From Ancylostoma caninum (lineage: Eukaryota > Nematoda > Chromadorea > Rhabditida > Ancylostomatidae): a stretch of 64,000 nucleotides of DNA. Position 1 is the first letter of the stretch. The number at the start of each line of letters is the position of its first letter. A program made the translations under genes and the position numbers. Of the stretch, positions 1 to 11,469 are shown piece after piece. The notes beneath the pieces were generated by a model that saw only the letters and a list, made by a program, of their open reading frames with translations, did no database searches and had not been told where the DNA came from. The DNA lies in contig JBAJFG010000258.1 in assembly GCA_037903475.1 (NCBI GenBank), positions 682,001 to 746,000 of the forward strand. Reading direction: 5' to 3'.

Positions 1-299
1 ATGCAGTGCGATACATATTATGATATCACATACTGCAGTCATTTGTTGTACGTTTACATCTCCTCCCCTTTCCTTTCCGCTCAGTTGATCACGCAGATGA
101 TGCAACGGATGTGTGCCTTCGGCAATCACACTTTTTTTTCAAGTAGGACAAACCCAGTGGCAGCCCTGATGCATCTCAGACGCAGGTTATACTCTCGTTT
201 GGGGCTGTGTCGGCTGTGGGTATGTATGCCACGTCGACCAGTTCGCAAGGGCATTCCTCCAGAAGGTAGCGGAATTGGAAACTGATCAAAAGGTAAATA

Positions 300-1546
300 T
301 GCTAAGAGCGCATTCACTCACTCATAATACAAAGGTGATTTCTCTGATCACTAAAATGTAAAAGTGCAAAAAACACATTCACTTAATTAGAATCAAATGT
401 GTAAAATCACATATTATCCACTAGACTTTCAATGCCTTCTTTCCCTTGAGGATGAGTGCAGAAAAGGCATATTCAGGTGTTTAGAATACGTATAACGGTA
501 ATGCACGAAACGGAGTCCAAACATATATAATGAGAGAAAAACTTCAAGAATTCGTAAGTACTACAATAATACAGTCTTTTTCTTCTATCAATGAGCACCT
601 CACATGCGTATGTGAATAACGAAATCAATCTACAAATTTCATCACATCGCTTCGCACCCACAGTGGTACTAAGCCTCTCTGAATCTTCCTCCGCCTACTC
701 CTTCCTGCTGGTCAATGACCGCCACGTGCTGCGTCCTTGTTTTGCCCTTGAACAATCATCATTCCTACCTACTGAAATTTCATTGAAAATGGGATAAATA
801 GTTTACAGGTAATAAACTACCGGTTTGCTTTGGTTGCGCAGTTAATTGAAACCAGTGCAGCAATTACCCACGGAGTTTCGTTCCTCCACATGCTGCCTTC
901 CCTCCCTAACGGTTGCTATTTGTGTACTAAGATCTCCTCTGTAATTGATGAATCTGTAATGGTAATTTGTACGCCGAGCGAATGTAACTAGTGCTTCCCG
1001 CAAACCGGAAAATCTTCCCTGATTTGCATGCGCTCTTTGCTACAGTGGTAGGTGGAGCCGGTGCCTCCGCTGAAAGTATGATGATGAATTAGAAAAGTAA
1101 AAAATCTCTAATTTACTTGCTAACCAGTCCAGCCATCCGGGTACCGCCAGACTTTTAAAGGTTTCCCTCCAGTGCGCCGGCATACCCTTCATACGGCACA
1201 GGATATGTGGCATGGCATTTTTGAAGTCCTGAATGCGAGCTCAGCCTTGCCATAACGGTTCTGTGGCAACTATCCAACTCTGCTAGGCAGCAACTTTTCA
1301 TTCTCAACAGGATTGATCCGATTCAAAAGAAAGTGAGGTTTGGATGTCAAAAATAGCCTTGTGCGCTTTTTTTTGTCATCTCAATCGAACTAGAGAGGAG
1401 AATAGACGCCGAAAAGGGACATATGCATCTTAAAAGCGAAATATTTTGACCGAGCGAATCCTCACAAGACTTCAGCACTTCCACTGGAGAGGATTCTTGC
1501 TACTCGTGTCTACCTACCAGGGATGAGCTGATTGTCCGTATCCGGT
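300..1546. other. No recognisable feature
   Basis: Short ORFs only, with no splice-bounded open frame, repeat structure or family motif that I can support. Confidence 0.5.
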
Positions 1547-1625
1547 TATTCGTTTTGCCGTTATCCGTAGGTTTTGGCCTATCCGTTATCCGCACCGTTA
1601 TCCGGGCTTTCGGTGCCGGATAACG
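1547..1625. repeat. Short GTTATCCG-type repeat patch
   Basis: The octamer GTTATCCG and close variants recur about five times in 75 bp, ending in an inverted CGGATAACGG. This is a local low-complexity patch; I see no gene in it. Confidence 0.5.
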
Positions 1626-1669
1626 GTGCCTTCGAGATTTACAAAGGGTGAGTGTACCGATGAAGAACA

Positions 1670-2050
1670 GATGTGATGGGGCCCGACAGTGTAGAAGACG
1701 TCGATACATACATGTATTTATCTCCGATGGAGGGGGATGCAATAGCACAGAGGAAGACGTTGATATACGGGTCCATCAATGGGTGAGTGGTTTTCTGGAG
1801 CCATTATTGTGGAAAACGCCATGATAATGGTCTACGACACGAGCCCTACTATAGAGGGTGCGACGACGCCATTATTGTGGAAAACCCTGCTCAAAGGACC
1901 TCTGGTGGAGGAGGGGTGCACCGGAGCTCAATATAGCGTGGAGAAAATCAGGACACTGGTTTGCTGAAAGGATACGGGTGCGCTCAACAGTGTGGAAAAC
2001 GTTCATGAGCGGGTACACCTCTAGAGCACGGGTACGCCGCAAGCAGGGTT
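1670..2050 (-). repeat. Very diverged copy of the 60-bp minisatellite
   Basis: Degenerate units of roughly 55-65 bp keep the pattern (GTGGAAAACG, GATACGGGT, CCGATGGAG, GGGCCCG) seen as the reverse complement of the large array at 25-28.5 kb. The units are much more eroded than in the main array. The short ORFs here come from the repeat, not from a gene. Confidence 0.5.
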
Positions 2051-2219
2051 GGGGGAAACCACAGCGAGTTCGGCAAGTGAGAAGGATGCGTCTGCGCCCA
2101 ACTGCGGCGAATGCATCTTCTTGATTTTCTGAGGATTTCAGAAGTTTGAAGGTTTAGCACATACCTTTGGCTGCCACATCCCATAGGGAATCTAGTATGA
2201 GATGAAGGAGTAAACTCTG

Positions 2220-2710
2220 ATGTTCATTGGCGATGCATTTGGCGAGGTTTGTTTGGCAACCTTGCAAACGAGTTTGCCAACTAGCTACACAAACGAAGCC
2301 CCTCAAATGTACTGCCAAATAAACTGGTCAAATGTATCGCCACGCAAAACTTGCCAATTGTATCGTCAAACAAAAGGGTTATCAAACGCTCAGAAATTCC
2401 AATATCATCAGGAATGGTACCATGATATCATTTCTTGGAGTCGAAGTTAGTCTGCTTTCTTATCCGCCAAGCCATCCGGATCCACACCCTCGATGGTTAA
2501 GCTTCCAACTGAGAATGAAATGAACGCCTTATCAGAACATCTGTAAAATGTATCACCACGAAACCTTGCCACTTGCATAGCCAAGCGAACCTCATCAAAT
2601 GTTTCGCCAACAGATTCTCTCGTCCTTTATATCGCCAAGCAGGCTCTTCACTCATTCTCCCGTAAATTGTATTGCTAAACACAAATTTATCGCCACCAAA
2701 CGTCAGAAAA
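2220..2710 (+). repeat. Degenerate GCCA/CAAATG tandem repeat
   Basis: Blocks such as CAAATGTATCGCCA, CAAAACTTGCCA and GCCAAGCGAACCTC recur at about 33-36 bp. The first 120 bp match the reverse complement of 42890-43025 (GGCGATGCAYTYGGCGAGGTT followed by GCCAACTA), so it is a dispersed family. No transposase or other protein signature is visible. Confidence 0.55.
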
Positions 2711-3430
2711 ATGACTTCGCTATGTAATTGTGTTATTAGCCCTGTTATGACCGCAGCCTAAAGATTCGGCTTAAACACATTTGCTGGTGACAACAAAGCA
2801 GAAAACTTACCAAGCTTAGATGAATTGGCGTGAACACCGTCTAGCTCAGCGATAGAAATATCGACGTTATGGTAGAGGCGATGCCAGAAATGCATGTAAA
2901 ATGGATGTTTCCGTTGCAAAATCGGTTCACACCATCCTGTTACCTATTATGGCCAGGTAATCCTGAGATAATTAGACGCATTTCAATGTTGCCTTATTTT
3001 CACTCATAACTCTCTTACAGCGATACACTTGTTTGGGAAATTTTACTGGTTTGGGAAATTTTTACTTACTTCAAGTTAATGTTGTAGTGCAAGAAAGGAG
3101 AATTCCTCTATGCTATCGCTCAGGTCTCAAAAGTCTCACGAGGTCATCTTCATCTTTCTCAGGGTTATAACTTCGGGAACAATATCACTTGTGATTGCAT
3201 TTCACGGAAACAGCGAAAAAATAAGAAGAAGAAGAATCCTTTCACAGTTCATTATTGGTGGATAACTTGCAATTAGCAATCTTTCACAACCAGTTTGTTG
3301 GGATTATCAACGCGCATAGCAACTGAATTTCGTATTAATTCTATTATAATTGCCACCCAACTGCTGAATGATGGCAATACAAGTGTTGATCTTTTGACCG
3401 CGGTATTTTCCAAATCAGGTACCAAATTCA
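2710..3430. other. No recognisable feature
   Basis: AT-rich sequence without a supported ORF, TIR or tandem repeat. Confidence 0.5.
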
Positions 3431-3433
3431 TGG

Positions 3434-3769
3434 CTAATCACGGTGCGTGAAACAAGATCTGAGCACATCCTCAATTGTGAGATTTGATTTTTCACTACAC
3501 TTGATGAGTTCCTGCACATCAAGAGTAGTGAAAAATTGCGCAGGTAGAAAATTGAGCCTGATTGGACAGAATCGGACGCTGGGAAGGGTCCTCAAGTAGT
3601 TACCACCGTTTCTAGCAAGCATTTTACATGTTTCAACAGTAAAATACGCGAGCGGCCCGATATCGGCTGAGTGTTGCATTCTCAAATCGCCACCCAGTGA
3701 AGCCACCAAAAAAAGCTTGTTGACAGTGCTAATTGTAATCCTATAACCAGAGGGGGTCATTGTCAGCAA
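3434..3769 (-). CDS. Candidate coding exon, unknown protein
   Basis: A 111-codon minus-strand frame with non-repetitive composition. It contains a possible acceptor (TTACAATTAG) about 30 bases in, giving an exon that begins near the residues TVNKLFLVASLGG and runs to the stop after CFTHRD. The mixed hydrophobic and charged pattern looks coding rather than random. No domain is recognised, there is no paralogue elsewhere in the window, and no partner exons were found, so this may be a chance ORF. Confidence 0.25.
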   Translation of the reverse strand: MLTMTPSGYRITISTVNKLFLVASLGGDLRMQHSADIGPLAYFTVETCKMLARNGGNYLRTLPSVRFCPIRLNFLPAQFFTTLDVQELIKCSEKSNLTIEDVLRSCFTHRD

Positions 3770-4560
3770 AATTGAAGTGCGCTGCAGTCAGCAATGAGCG
3801 GCTGGAAAATTCAGATATGCAGTCTTGGATGCCCGAATTCTACCAGTGTGTAAATGCTCAGAATCCTTATAAAGAGCGGGAATGGCAAATTACATGGAAT
3901 CACCGTTGTATATGGAAACTCAGCAAATTATCCGCATTTCTTAGTTTCGATTGCGCGAGTAATAAATCTATTGGAACTTGAAGGTGTGCCACATCTGCGG
4001 CTGGGCAAAAACTGAGAAATAAGGTCTTAAAAAACCAGAGTTGCTACAGCTGACACAAGGATAAGGTCCAGTGTGATTTCTGGTGCTGATTGCAGTTGTA
4101 CCAAGAAAGAAATTTTGCGGTCTTCAGGAAAGGCGGGTTGAAAAGTTGGAGGGTTTTCGATAACTATGAAGCGCACTAGTCACCAAGTCCCTCTGCAGAA
4201 CCTCCATCATCTGTGGTGTTATGACTACTGCAACAAGTTACGGATTTACTGCCGGCATCATAGCAGCAAAGATTCAGCTCAGTTGGGGTGACAGCCAACC
4301 GAGCTCGGCTCGGCTACGGAGGCGGGGAGGGGGATTACTACGGGCACAAGTTTGGTGCATGTGCTTGAGACTGCTCGGCAGTGAAATGGAAATAAAAGTA
4401 TCACGAGAATAAGAATGCCCTCCAGATTACTCCACCCAAATTTGGTTAGCTTCATGCAACGTTCTGTTCCTCTTATTATCCGTGAAAGTGCTGCTACCAA
4501 ATTTGCATTCTCGAATCGTTCACTTCTAATTTAGTCACATTTTCAAAACGAGACGAAAAA
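3770..4560. other. No recognisable feature
   Basis: Only short unsupported ORFs. Confidence 0.45.
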
Positions 4561-4564
4561 TGTA

Positions 4565-4761
4565 CAGGAAGCTCCAAATGTCCGTAGTCAAGAGAGGCGT
4601 GGCCACGACGCGACTTTAAGCAGAGACACAGGCACTTTGCGTGTGCCACCGGTTGTCTGCAGAGTCAGAGAAGCCAGAGGCAGCATAGAGAGCGCCTCTG
4701 TTTGATCAAGGAGCCGCGCCGTGGCCACGCCCATTTGACCGCGGACATTTGGAGCTTCCTG
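4565..4761. mobile_element. MITE with TIR CAGGAAGCTCCAAATGTCCG
   Basis: The 20-bp TIR is perfect at both ends and the inverted similarity runs on to about 45 bp through GCGTGGCCACG. The left end is preceded by TA, as in Tc1/mariner-type insertion. The 197-bp body has no coding capacity. The right end abuts and shares CTG with the next element. Confidence 0.75.
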
Positions 4762-4914
4762 GGCTGGAATTCATGAAACGGTAACCATGCAAACCGAGGT
4801 TAGCAAACCAACTTTTGCCGTCTGCCTCTCTTAGCTCTACGTAGTCAATATGACAGCCGATCAGGCTAGCCATTCGTGGTTTGCTTGGTTATCGTTTCAT
4901 GAATCCCAGCCCTG
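4759..4914. mobile_element. MITE with TIR CAGGGCTGGGATTCATGAAA
   Basis: About 37 bp of inverted terminal similarity (GGCTGGRATTCATGAAACGRTAACCAWGC) bounds a 156-bp non-coding body. The right end is followed by TA. The left terminus overlaps the right terminus of the preceding MITE. A similar single end (CAGGGCTGGGACTAATGAAA) lies at 45855. Confidence 0.7.
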
Positions 4915-5183
4915 TATGTTCGCGAGACCAAGCGCTTTAAAATGGTGTGTTGTAGGCAAAGCCTAATCAGGAATCCTTTATTGCAAGCGTTCGCAAATTC
5001 CTACGCAAAACCAGCCGAAATTATGTAACGACCTAACAGAACAAGTTTTTTTATTTATTTCATAAGAGAGTTTCAAAAATATGGCGACTCATTATCGTGG
5101 AGGCGGGGGGGGGGGGCAATGAACTCAGTTCCTTAGACATTGTCGTCTCTTCGAATTCTTTGATTTCTTGTAGTTCGGCTTAC

Positions 5184-5310
5184 CATCTTGAAGCAACTCA
5201 CCATAAGCATCTATCCAGCGATAATCGCTTAGTTTAGCGGTTATTTTGGGATAGTCGGTAGCCGCCACAATGCCACAGCAAAGCAAAACCAGCCAGCGTG
5301 TGTATTCGTT
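5184..5310 (-). pseudogene. Exon-1 relic of the secreted family
   Basis: The minus-strand frame encodes a hydrophobic signal-like stretch, WLVLLCCGIVAATDYPK, matching the leaders at 11.4 kb (LIVVLTCCVIVAAS) and 45.6 kb (LIIILTCCGSAAA). It ends in a phase-1 donor (GATG|GTAAGC), the same phase as the other two. No ATG precedes it: a TAG sits where the start is expected, so it is probably a decayed or relocated first exon. I found no exons 2-4 downstream of it. Confidence 0.55.
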
Positions 5311-5429
5311 CTAGAATCAACTGAGTCTTTCTTACTGGAGAAAGGTCTGAAAATTTGACATTTAAAACATAACAGATGAGGCTGCTAAGAAAATGATCTC
5401 CGGTTTCCAGATTTGTACACTGCAATCGA

Positions 5430-6380
5430 ACCTTAGGAAAATTGGGTTCGGGGCTTTGATGAACCTTCCCTTAATATTTGCGCATCTTCTTTCCAGCAAT
5501 CCCTGTTGAGATCCAATTTCATCAGCTCTTCCTCTTCGTTTAAACGTTGCCCAACAGTCTTGCTGGCTCTTTGCTGCGGTTTTTTGTGGAATCGCCAATA
5601 ATTGGTGATCCGGTGCGGCTTTTGAGTGATAGTGGTTAATGACTTCAAACTCTATTACACGCCGGAGATATGAGGCAATCCTGTGTTTGTTTTGGCGTGG
5701 AATCATCTTCCCAGCTGGCAGTGAGATACTGGTTTGCGAAAATCCCTCTCGGCGAATTTGATACTATAAGACAGCCATAGTTATGATCGCATATTCTTAC
5801 TTTGCGATCACGTATTGGGATAATCGTGAAACTCAAAGCTGATCCTACTATTCGCAAGCTGAGGTTTAATGGAGGAATGTATGCTCATTGTGTGCGGAAG
5901 TGAATACGCTACGATTTGACTGGTAACTAGTGCCACACCCACTGTGACATCTTTTCTAACTTAATTTTTGCCCCAGAGAAGACCTATTTCTGCTGCGCGT
6001 ATTTACTGTAAGTGAAGCATGGTTCCTGCACTGTAAAAGGAGGCGCGAATATGCATTGGTAGAGATGTTTTTTTAGTTCTAAGTATTACTAAACCAGATG
6101 ATAACCCTCCAAGAGAAGTTGTCAGGAGTTTGATGGCGTTGTGAATGTCCACTACAGCTCTCTCCAACCTAGTCGATCATTGACAGCATGAGTCCTAGTA
6201 TTGCAATTTCGAGTTGATGTCTAAAATCCTATATCAAATGTGGCCGGAAGTGAAGAACAGAATCAGGGTTTACCTCTGGGCCAGCGCAACGTTAGCCTCA
6301 TACTTTAGAATTCACGAAGCAGAAACTGACGTAGCGAGGCATCGAGGTTCTCAATCATGTTCCTTATTCCTCAAGTCATT
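5430..6380 (-). repeat. Dispersed repeat, copy 1 (partner at 55.8-56.7 kb)
   Basis: Several blocks match 55780-56730 in the same orientation: the minus-strand peptide RRVIEFEVINHYHSK matches RQRVIEFEVIKHYHPK, and the stretch around CAGGAGTTTGATGG matches CAGGAGTTTGGTGG. Both copies carry stops and indels. The peptides suggest a former minus-strand coding element (perhaps a DNA transposon), but I cannot name the family. Confidence 0.6.
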
Positions 6381-6389
6381 CCCTCACTG

Positions 6390-7060
6390 AATATCACTTT
6401 TTCCGGGCTCCAGATGCGACATCAACAGATTGCTAATCTGAAGCATGCTGAAATCTGCTTTCAAAAGTTTATAGTTTCTTGCAACCTGTTTTAATCTATA
6501 GGCGTACAGTTTTTGCTAGATTATCAGGGAAAATGTTTCGAACGGGTAGTCGAACTAAATCATGGAGAACCTTGCCTGTGAGCTGAGTTATAACATTTAT
6601 AAGCGGACTGTCCACTTTGGAAATTCCTTTGCACTAATTTGATATGCCGCAAAGATTTCACTATCACCTTTGCTGCATCAGAGAATTGTATCGACTTATC
6701 TTCCAACACAGTATAGTCGCATCTTGCACGCACACACACCAAACTGATTTTTTTTGCCATCGCTAGTTAATAAGTTTTTACGGATGGTATTGGTTTTACT
6801 GAGCCCTTGTAGACGTAGTACCCGACATTTCTTGCCAGTCCCTGGAAGCGTTAAGCACTTGATTACTAAGCTATGCGGGAACGCGTTTTGTGGCTCTCAT
6901 CCATCATGTCGGGATGAGGCTGTAGTTTAGTTGTGAATATCATAAAATGCGAAGTTCTTTTTGAGATCAACAACTGCCTTTTTCACTGGAAAATATTATA
7001 GTACAGAAGTTAGGATACAGATTTTGTGGAAGATCACTTCTGTAGCAGCAGTTGTTGTTC
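6390..7060. other. No clear gene
   Basis: One short minus-strand frame near 6930-6990 follows a good acceptor (TATTTTCCAG) and ends in a stop. It could be a terminal exon, but nothing connects to it convincingly. Confidence 0.4.
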
Positions 7061-7071
7061 CCCCTTCAAAG

Positions 7072-7448
7072 TCAAAGGTATAGCGCCTTAACGTCGCCAT
7101 TCCACTCGTAGCCTGAATGATATTTTGAAAAAAAAACTTGATTACACTGATTCATTATATGTACCTACCAACAGTGTAGGCACTTCCATCTTTCACACTG
7201 ACAGGACAATCTTTAGGTATTTTCATTGTTCTAGGAGGTACGCAAAACATTCCCCCCTAAAATAGTAATTTTTTGAGAGCAGCACACACCATGAGTACAC
7301 CTTTAGGAAACACTAGACATAACTAAACGAAAAACAGTGCCTAATTGATATCGTTCTCAAAATAAGAAGGCGCTTACCTTGAAGTTGAGATACAGATTTT
7401 GCAGTGTATAAGTATCACCTCCTTTTGACTTTACTACAACCATCGAAA
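7072..7448 (-). CDS. Exons 2-4 of a small secreted NTR/TIMP-like protein
   Basis: Three minus-strand exons are bounded by consensus splice sites: 7378-7448 (acceptor TTTTATAG, donor GTAAGC), 7169-7256 (acceptor TATTTTAG, donor GTAGGT) and 7112 downwards (acceptor ATCATTCAG). Entry and exit phases (1, 0, 1) equal those of the paralogue at 40.2-40.65 kb, and key residues align: GGDTYTLQNLYLNFK with TVTYTLKKYEIQYR, and IPKDCPV..YTVG with MPQDCPL..YIVG. The pattern YTL...K, C, L..YxVG resembles the netrin-like (NTR) fold of TIMP-type proteins, inferred from shape only. The last exon reads GYEWNGDVKALYL then stops; the resemblance to the paralogue resumes in another frame (RRYTFDFEGG), so a frameshift is likely. 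Exon 1 may be the one at 11.4 kb. Confidence 0.6.
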
Positions 7449-7799
7449 CTATAAAAAAACAGAGTTTATTCGCTCAATTTATTCGAAAGACAATGCCAGT
7501 TTTGATTTTCTTATTATCGAATCAAGCTGGTCTACAGGTAATGTGACTCGGTAATTTAATAATTTGTCGAGAAAGCTTGCAAGGGAACGACACTTAATTT
7601 TTCGTGATCCAGACACCTATTTGGACATACACTGATAACTGTGCAGCACGAACGCAGCTCGAACGGCATAATGGTTCGTGTAGAAACCCTAGCAGTAACG
7701 GTTGCCAGTTGCTGCCATCCTCCCCTCGATTGCTGCTCAAGCTGTCGGCTCTTTAGAAGCAATTACTTTGGGTTTCTACTCGAACCTTACGTCGTTTGG

Positions 7800-7865
7800 G
7801 CTGTGTCCGTGCTGGACCCGCTTCGCAGCGCTCTGCCTCGGACACGTGCGCCACGTTACCTCTAG
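7800..7865. repeat. Short dispersed repeat (GGACCCGCTTCGCAG family)
   Basis: The motif GGACCCGCTTCGCAGCGCTC plus CACGTGCGCCACGTTACC recurs in part at 8738-8782 and at 29098-29140 (CCGCTTCGCAGAGCTTTGCC). It is non-coding and the family is unknown. Confidence 0.45.
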
Positions 7866-8189
7866 AATACCTACACTCTAAGAAAATCACTGTCATCCTC
7901 ACGAAGCGCAGCATCGCAGCGCTTCGCCGATGACGGTGATTTTCTGCGAATCTACTCCATTCCTGCAAATAATTTTTTTTGTGAAATTACTGAAGACAGA
8001 ATTTTCTTTCGCTGCTGATTGAAATGAAATAAATTCAATTTTTAGGTGGCCCTTTCTGCTAATGCCAGAACGTTTCCGATTTTCTCCTCCCATGAATATT
8101 TTTGACTGATTGTTCCTTTCAAAACTTTGAAGTAGTCACTCGACTCGCTGTTTTTAAAGGTTTTCTGAAAAATTCCTGTGCGTGATCGA

Positions 8190-9390
8190 AACACTTTTCG
8201 ACCCGTTCTCTTCTAGTCTCTACTTGTATCCAGAGGAGAAAATCTGCCGAAGGGGGGAGGTGGAAAGAAAAACCTATCTTGGTATGCTGTGCGAGTGGTT
8301 CAGCTACAGCAACTAACCGCTCGGTCTTGCCGCAACATCCGCTGACGATACTCTTCACCCTGTTTAAAGAGATAAGCTGTCCTATATTAGCCTCTTTTGT
8401 TTTGAACAGCGCGTGCTTATTTTGTTAGCTTTGATGTAGTGCGAACGATGTTTTATGGAGAAATATTGTGTTTCTCAAAACGTTACTGTAAGTGAAAAAA
8501 CCAAGAGGTGGGGGTTGTCTTCACCTGTTTTGTCTGGGTTCTGTCCACCTGGACTCGAAATGTGCTTGCAGTTCAAGCATCTTAACCGCGGGCATGCAAC
8601 CACAACTCTCTTGACTTTTCATTCTCGATAAACTGCGAAGTAGTCTTTCCAGTAGATGTGGGGAACCCTCTTTGATATATCTCACTTTTCATCATTTTTC
8701 TGCGAATCTCCGTCTTAATCACTGAAAACGACCCGTGCGCCACGTTACGTCTTGGACCCGTTCCCCACGTTACCTCTCAGCTAGGTAAACTCGCTCGATT
8801 CGCTCTTTCTATAAGTTTATTGAGAAGGGGTGTGGGTATGAAACCTTTTCGGACCCCTCCTTCTTTGTCTTTACCGGTAGTTTGGGCATGAAACCCTTTT
8901 CGAACGCCTCCTTTTTGTTTTTACTGGCATCCAGGAGGAAATGTGCAGAGGAAGTGTATCGCGGCTCCAAAGAACTACATTTTTCCTAGGTCCTAGGCTT
9001 TACTTATGCATTTCAAAAAGGTTCACAAAGAAATAGCGGTGAGATTTTGTAATCAGTGGATGAACACCAAAAACTACTGTACGAGCTTTTTTTCTACTTC
9101 GGAAGGTCTGCGCCTGCATTTTTTTGGCTTAGATTCTGTGCGAGTGATGCTGCATTGACGAAAGCTGCTTCCGAAAGAAACTAAGGAGATTGCGGTTACT
9201 CCTCTGGGCTCCATACTTGCGGTTAAGGCTTAGCAACCACATACATGTAATGTTTTTGCTCTCGAGCTTCCATTCTCGATGAATTGCGAAATACTCTTTC
9301 CAGCAGGTGTGGGAAACCCCCTCCAATCATTTTCTGTTTTCTTTCTGCTAATCTCTAACTCAGTCACCGAGAATTTTATTAGAGAACGCA
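8190..9390 (+). repeat. Eroded tandem duplication (~650-710 bp offset)
   Basis: Block 8190-8240 resembles 8890-8945 (TATCCAGAGGAGAAAATCTGC versus CATCCAGGAGGAAATGTGC). Block 8620-8740 resembles 9273-9390 (CATTCTCGATAAACTGCGAA versus CATTCTCGATGAATTGCGAA). A further 60-bp local duplication lies at 8830-8935 (GGGTATGAAACCTTTTCGGA, GGGCATGAAACCCTTTTCGA). No coding function is seen. Confidence 0.5.
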
Positions 9391-9555
9391 AAACGACATT
9401 CCCTCCACTCCCTCAGGCGATGAGTCACCGGCCACAGACAGACAGTCTTCCGAAATAGGGCCTAGCGCTTTATTACCTACAGTGGCGGACAAAAGTATTG
9501 CAACAAATCATCTTCCGTCCGTAACTTCTTTCAGAGCAGAGTTAGGTGGCTCTAA

Positions 9556-10075
9556 CTTTTATATGTTTTGCAGGTACGCGGGTGGTAGTGGGGCGGATGG
9601 ATACGACTTCATTTCGAGTGCGAATTTCTTTGGCAGAAATTTTTTATTCGGTGAAGTCGAAATGTGGGAGTTCGACGATATTGACAACCACCTATAGAGA
9701 ATTGTTTACAATCCGGGTCTCGACCTGAATTGGATTTATTACATTAGTTTCGAGAGAGTTTCCCTAAAAAATACACGTTAACACAGGATTCAATCGTATC
9801 TGCTTGCCTTGCATATGATCGCTTTGTCGCTAAGTCTCTGCTGCAATTTCTACCATTCTAATTTCTGCCATTCATTATTTCACATCTATTCTAGGGTCAG
9901 CATAGCTTTTTATGATATTTCTTCTCTACCTAAAGATGTTTATCTCCATTGCGATTTCTATCCCTCTTGGAGAGTCGAGATGAGTCGGCTAGTTTTGGTG
10001 GAGCAAGTAGTGCACATTACCAAAAATATTGCTTGGATTTTTGTTTTGCCTCGAAAATTGAGCTCAATTAAAGAA
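9556..10075 (+). repeat. Left arm of inverted gene-end duplication
   Basis: This arm matches the reverse complement of 10480-10950 over most of its length. At its start is an exon-like frame (9574-9728) with acceptor ATATGTTTTGCAG, continuing through VRISLAEIFYSVK and TTTYRELFTIR to a stop. The stop is at the same place in the other arm. The copy here has about 37 extra bases just after the acceptor. The conserved downstream sequence suggests a 3'-UTR and flank were duplicated with the last exon. Confidence 0.6.
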
Positions 10076-10479
10076 TCACGCTGGATGCAGAAGCTGCACA
10101 TTCTCCCCAACACAGATTATACGTACCGACCCGAATCGTAGCGATTTCGATGACTGACTAGGGCTTAAAATTGAGTGGCGGCAGTAGCCAGCAGCACCTG
10201 TTAATCGGTTTGCTCCGCACTGGATTCTTCTTATTGTATTTGAGGCCATATGCTCAGTAAACGTTCAATTTGCATTGCTGTATTGAAAATGAAGAAAATT
10301 ATCGTGCTTCCATAAGAGTAAAGTAGTATACTCCACCATTCTGATGACCAGCGTAGTTTGATACACTTCCGTACGGTTTAATTTACTTTCAAACCTCTCG
10401 AAATCTGGCAATGTTGATCTTCTCCGTCTGCAGCAACATTCGAGAGAACTTGCCATTTCCCTATGCGCAATAATGTCCG

Positions 10480-10950
10480 TGGAAATCGTTTTTCCCGAGC
10501 AAGGCAAAAATCCAAACCGCACATGTGCACAGCTGACTCCTCCCAGCTAGCTGGGCCATCTTCATTCTTCAAAAGGGATGGAGAGCGCAGTGGAGATAAA
10601 CATCTTTAGGTAGAAATGGAATATAATAAAGAGCGATGCTGACCTTAGAACAGATGTGAAATAATGAGTTAGAATGGCGGAAAGTGCAGCAGAGAGTTAG
10701 CGACAAACCGATCATATGCAAGGCCGGTGGATACGATTCAATACTGTGTTAACGTGTATTTTTGAGTGAAACTCTCTCGAAACTAATGTAATAAATCCAA
10801 TTCAAGTCGAGAGCCGGATTGTTAACAATTCTTTGTAGGTAGTTGTCAATTTCGTCGAATCCCCAAATTTTGGCTTCACCGAATAAAAAATTTCTGTCAA
10901 AGAAATTCGTACACTGTGTCTGCAAAATATATAAAAATCGGACTCAGGCA
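10480..10950 (-). repeat. Right arm of inverted gene-end duplication
   Basis: The minus-strand exon-like frame 10802-10919 follows acceptor ATATATTTTGCAG and reads VRISLTEIFYSVK then TTTYKELLTIR to the stop, parallel to the left arm. A different frame also stays open (IWGFDEIDNYLQRIV), so which frame was coding is uncertain. The protein is unrecognised. About 400 bp of spacer separates the arms. Confidence 0.6.
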
Positions 10951-11363
10951 TGTTGATTTTCGCCTCACAGCACAGAACAACCTCGAACGTGTACGACTTG
11001 TCAGAACTACAGAGGCGCTTCTGGTGCTTTGATAAGTCGTACTCGTTCTAGCTTGGGGTTCATAACTGTCTCATACGCTGAAACAGCTCCGGAAGTGATG
11101 TGGGAATGCGTGAAACACGTACATGTGATCACTTTTCATGTACGGCCCGTCCGATTCATTGTGGCGATGATCACTATACTCCTCTCTAACGCGATGTGTG
11201 ATCATCGCCTTGAAGGTGACGTGCGATGATCGCATTGGATACTTTACTACGCGCCCAAATAACTCGCTCACGTGTTCTGTTGCATTATTTCACAGTAAGT
11301 CTTCATTCGATTTCAATTCTAACATAAGAGTGTTTGTTCAATTACTATGGAGTAACTCACTAC

Positions 11364-11466
11364 AATCTTCTCCTCCTTTGAACTTGTTTGCTTGAGTGTC
11401 TCTACGGGGACAATTACTGGCCGCCACGATGACACAACAAGTTAAGACAACAATGAGCACGTTCAT
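11364..11466 (-). CDS. Signal-peptide exon 1 of the secreted NTR-like family
   Basis: ATG on the minus strand at 11466 starts a 34-codon exon with an N-terminal hydrophobic leader (MNVLIVVLTCCVIVAAS) followed by NCPRRDT, then a phase-1 donor (GATT|GTAGTG). Leader, cysteine placement and intron phase equal those of the exon at 45.6 kb. The next family exons on this strand are at 7448 and below. Splicing to them would need a 3.9-kb intron that contains the inverted duplication at 9.56-10.95 kb; that link is an inference. Confidence 0.6.
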
Positions 11467-11469
11467 TTC

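Noticed and set aside
9485..9510. CAGTGGCGGACAAAAGTATT, a Tc1-like transposon end
   Set aside because: No matching right end was found within several kb, so no element can be bounded.
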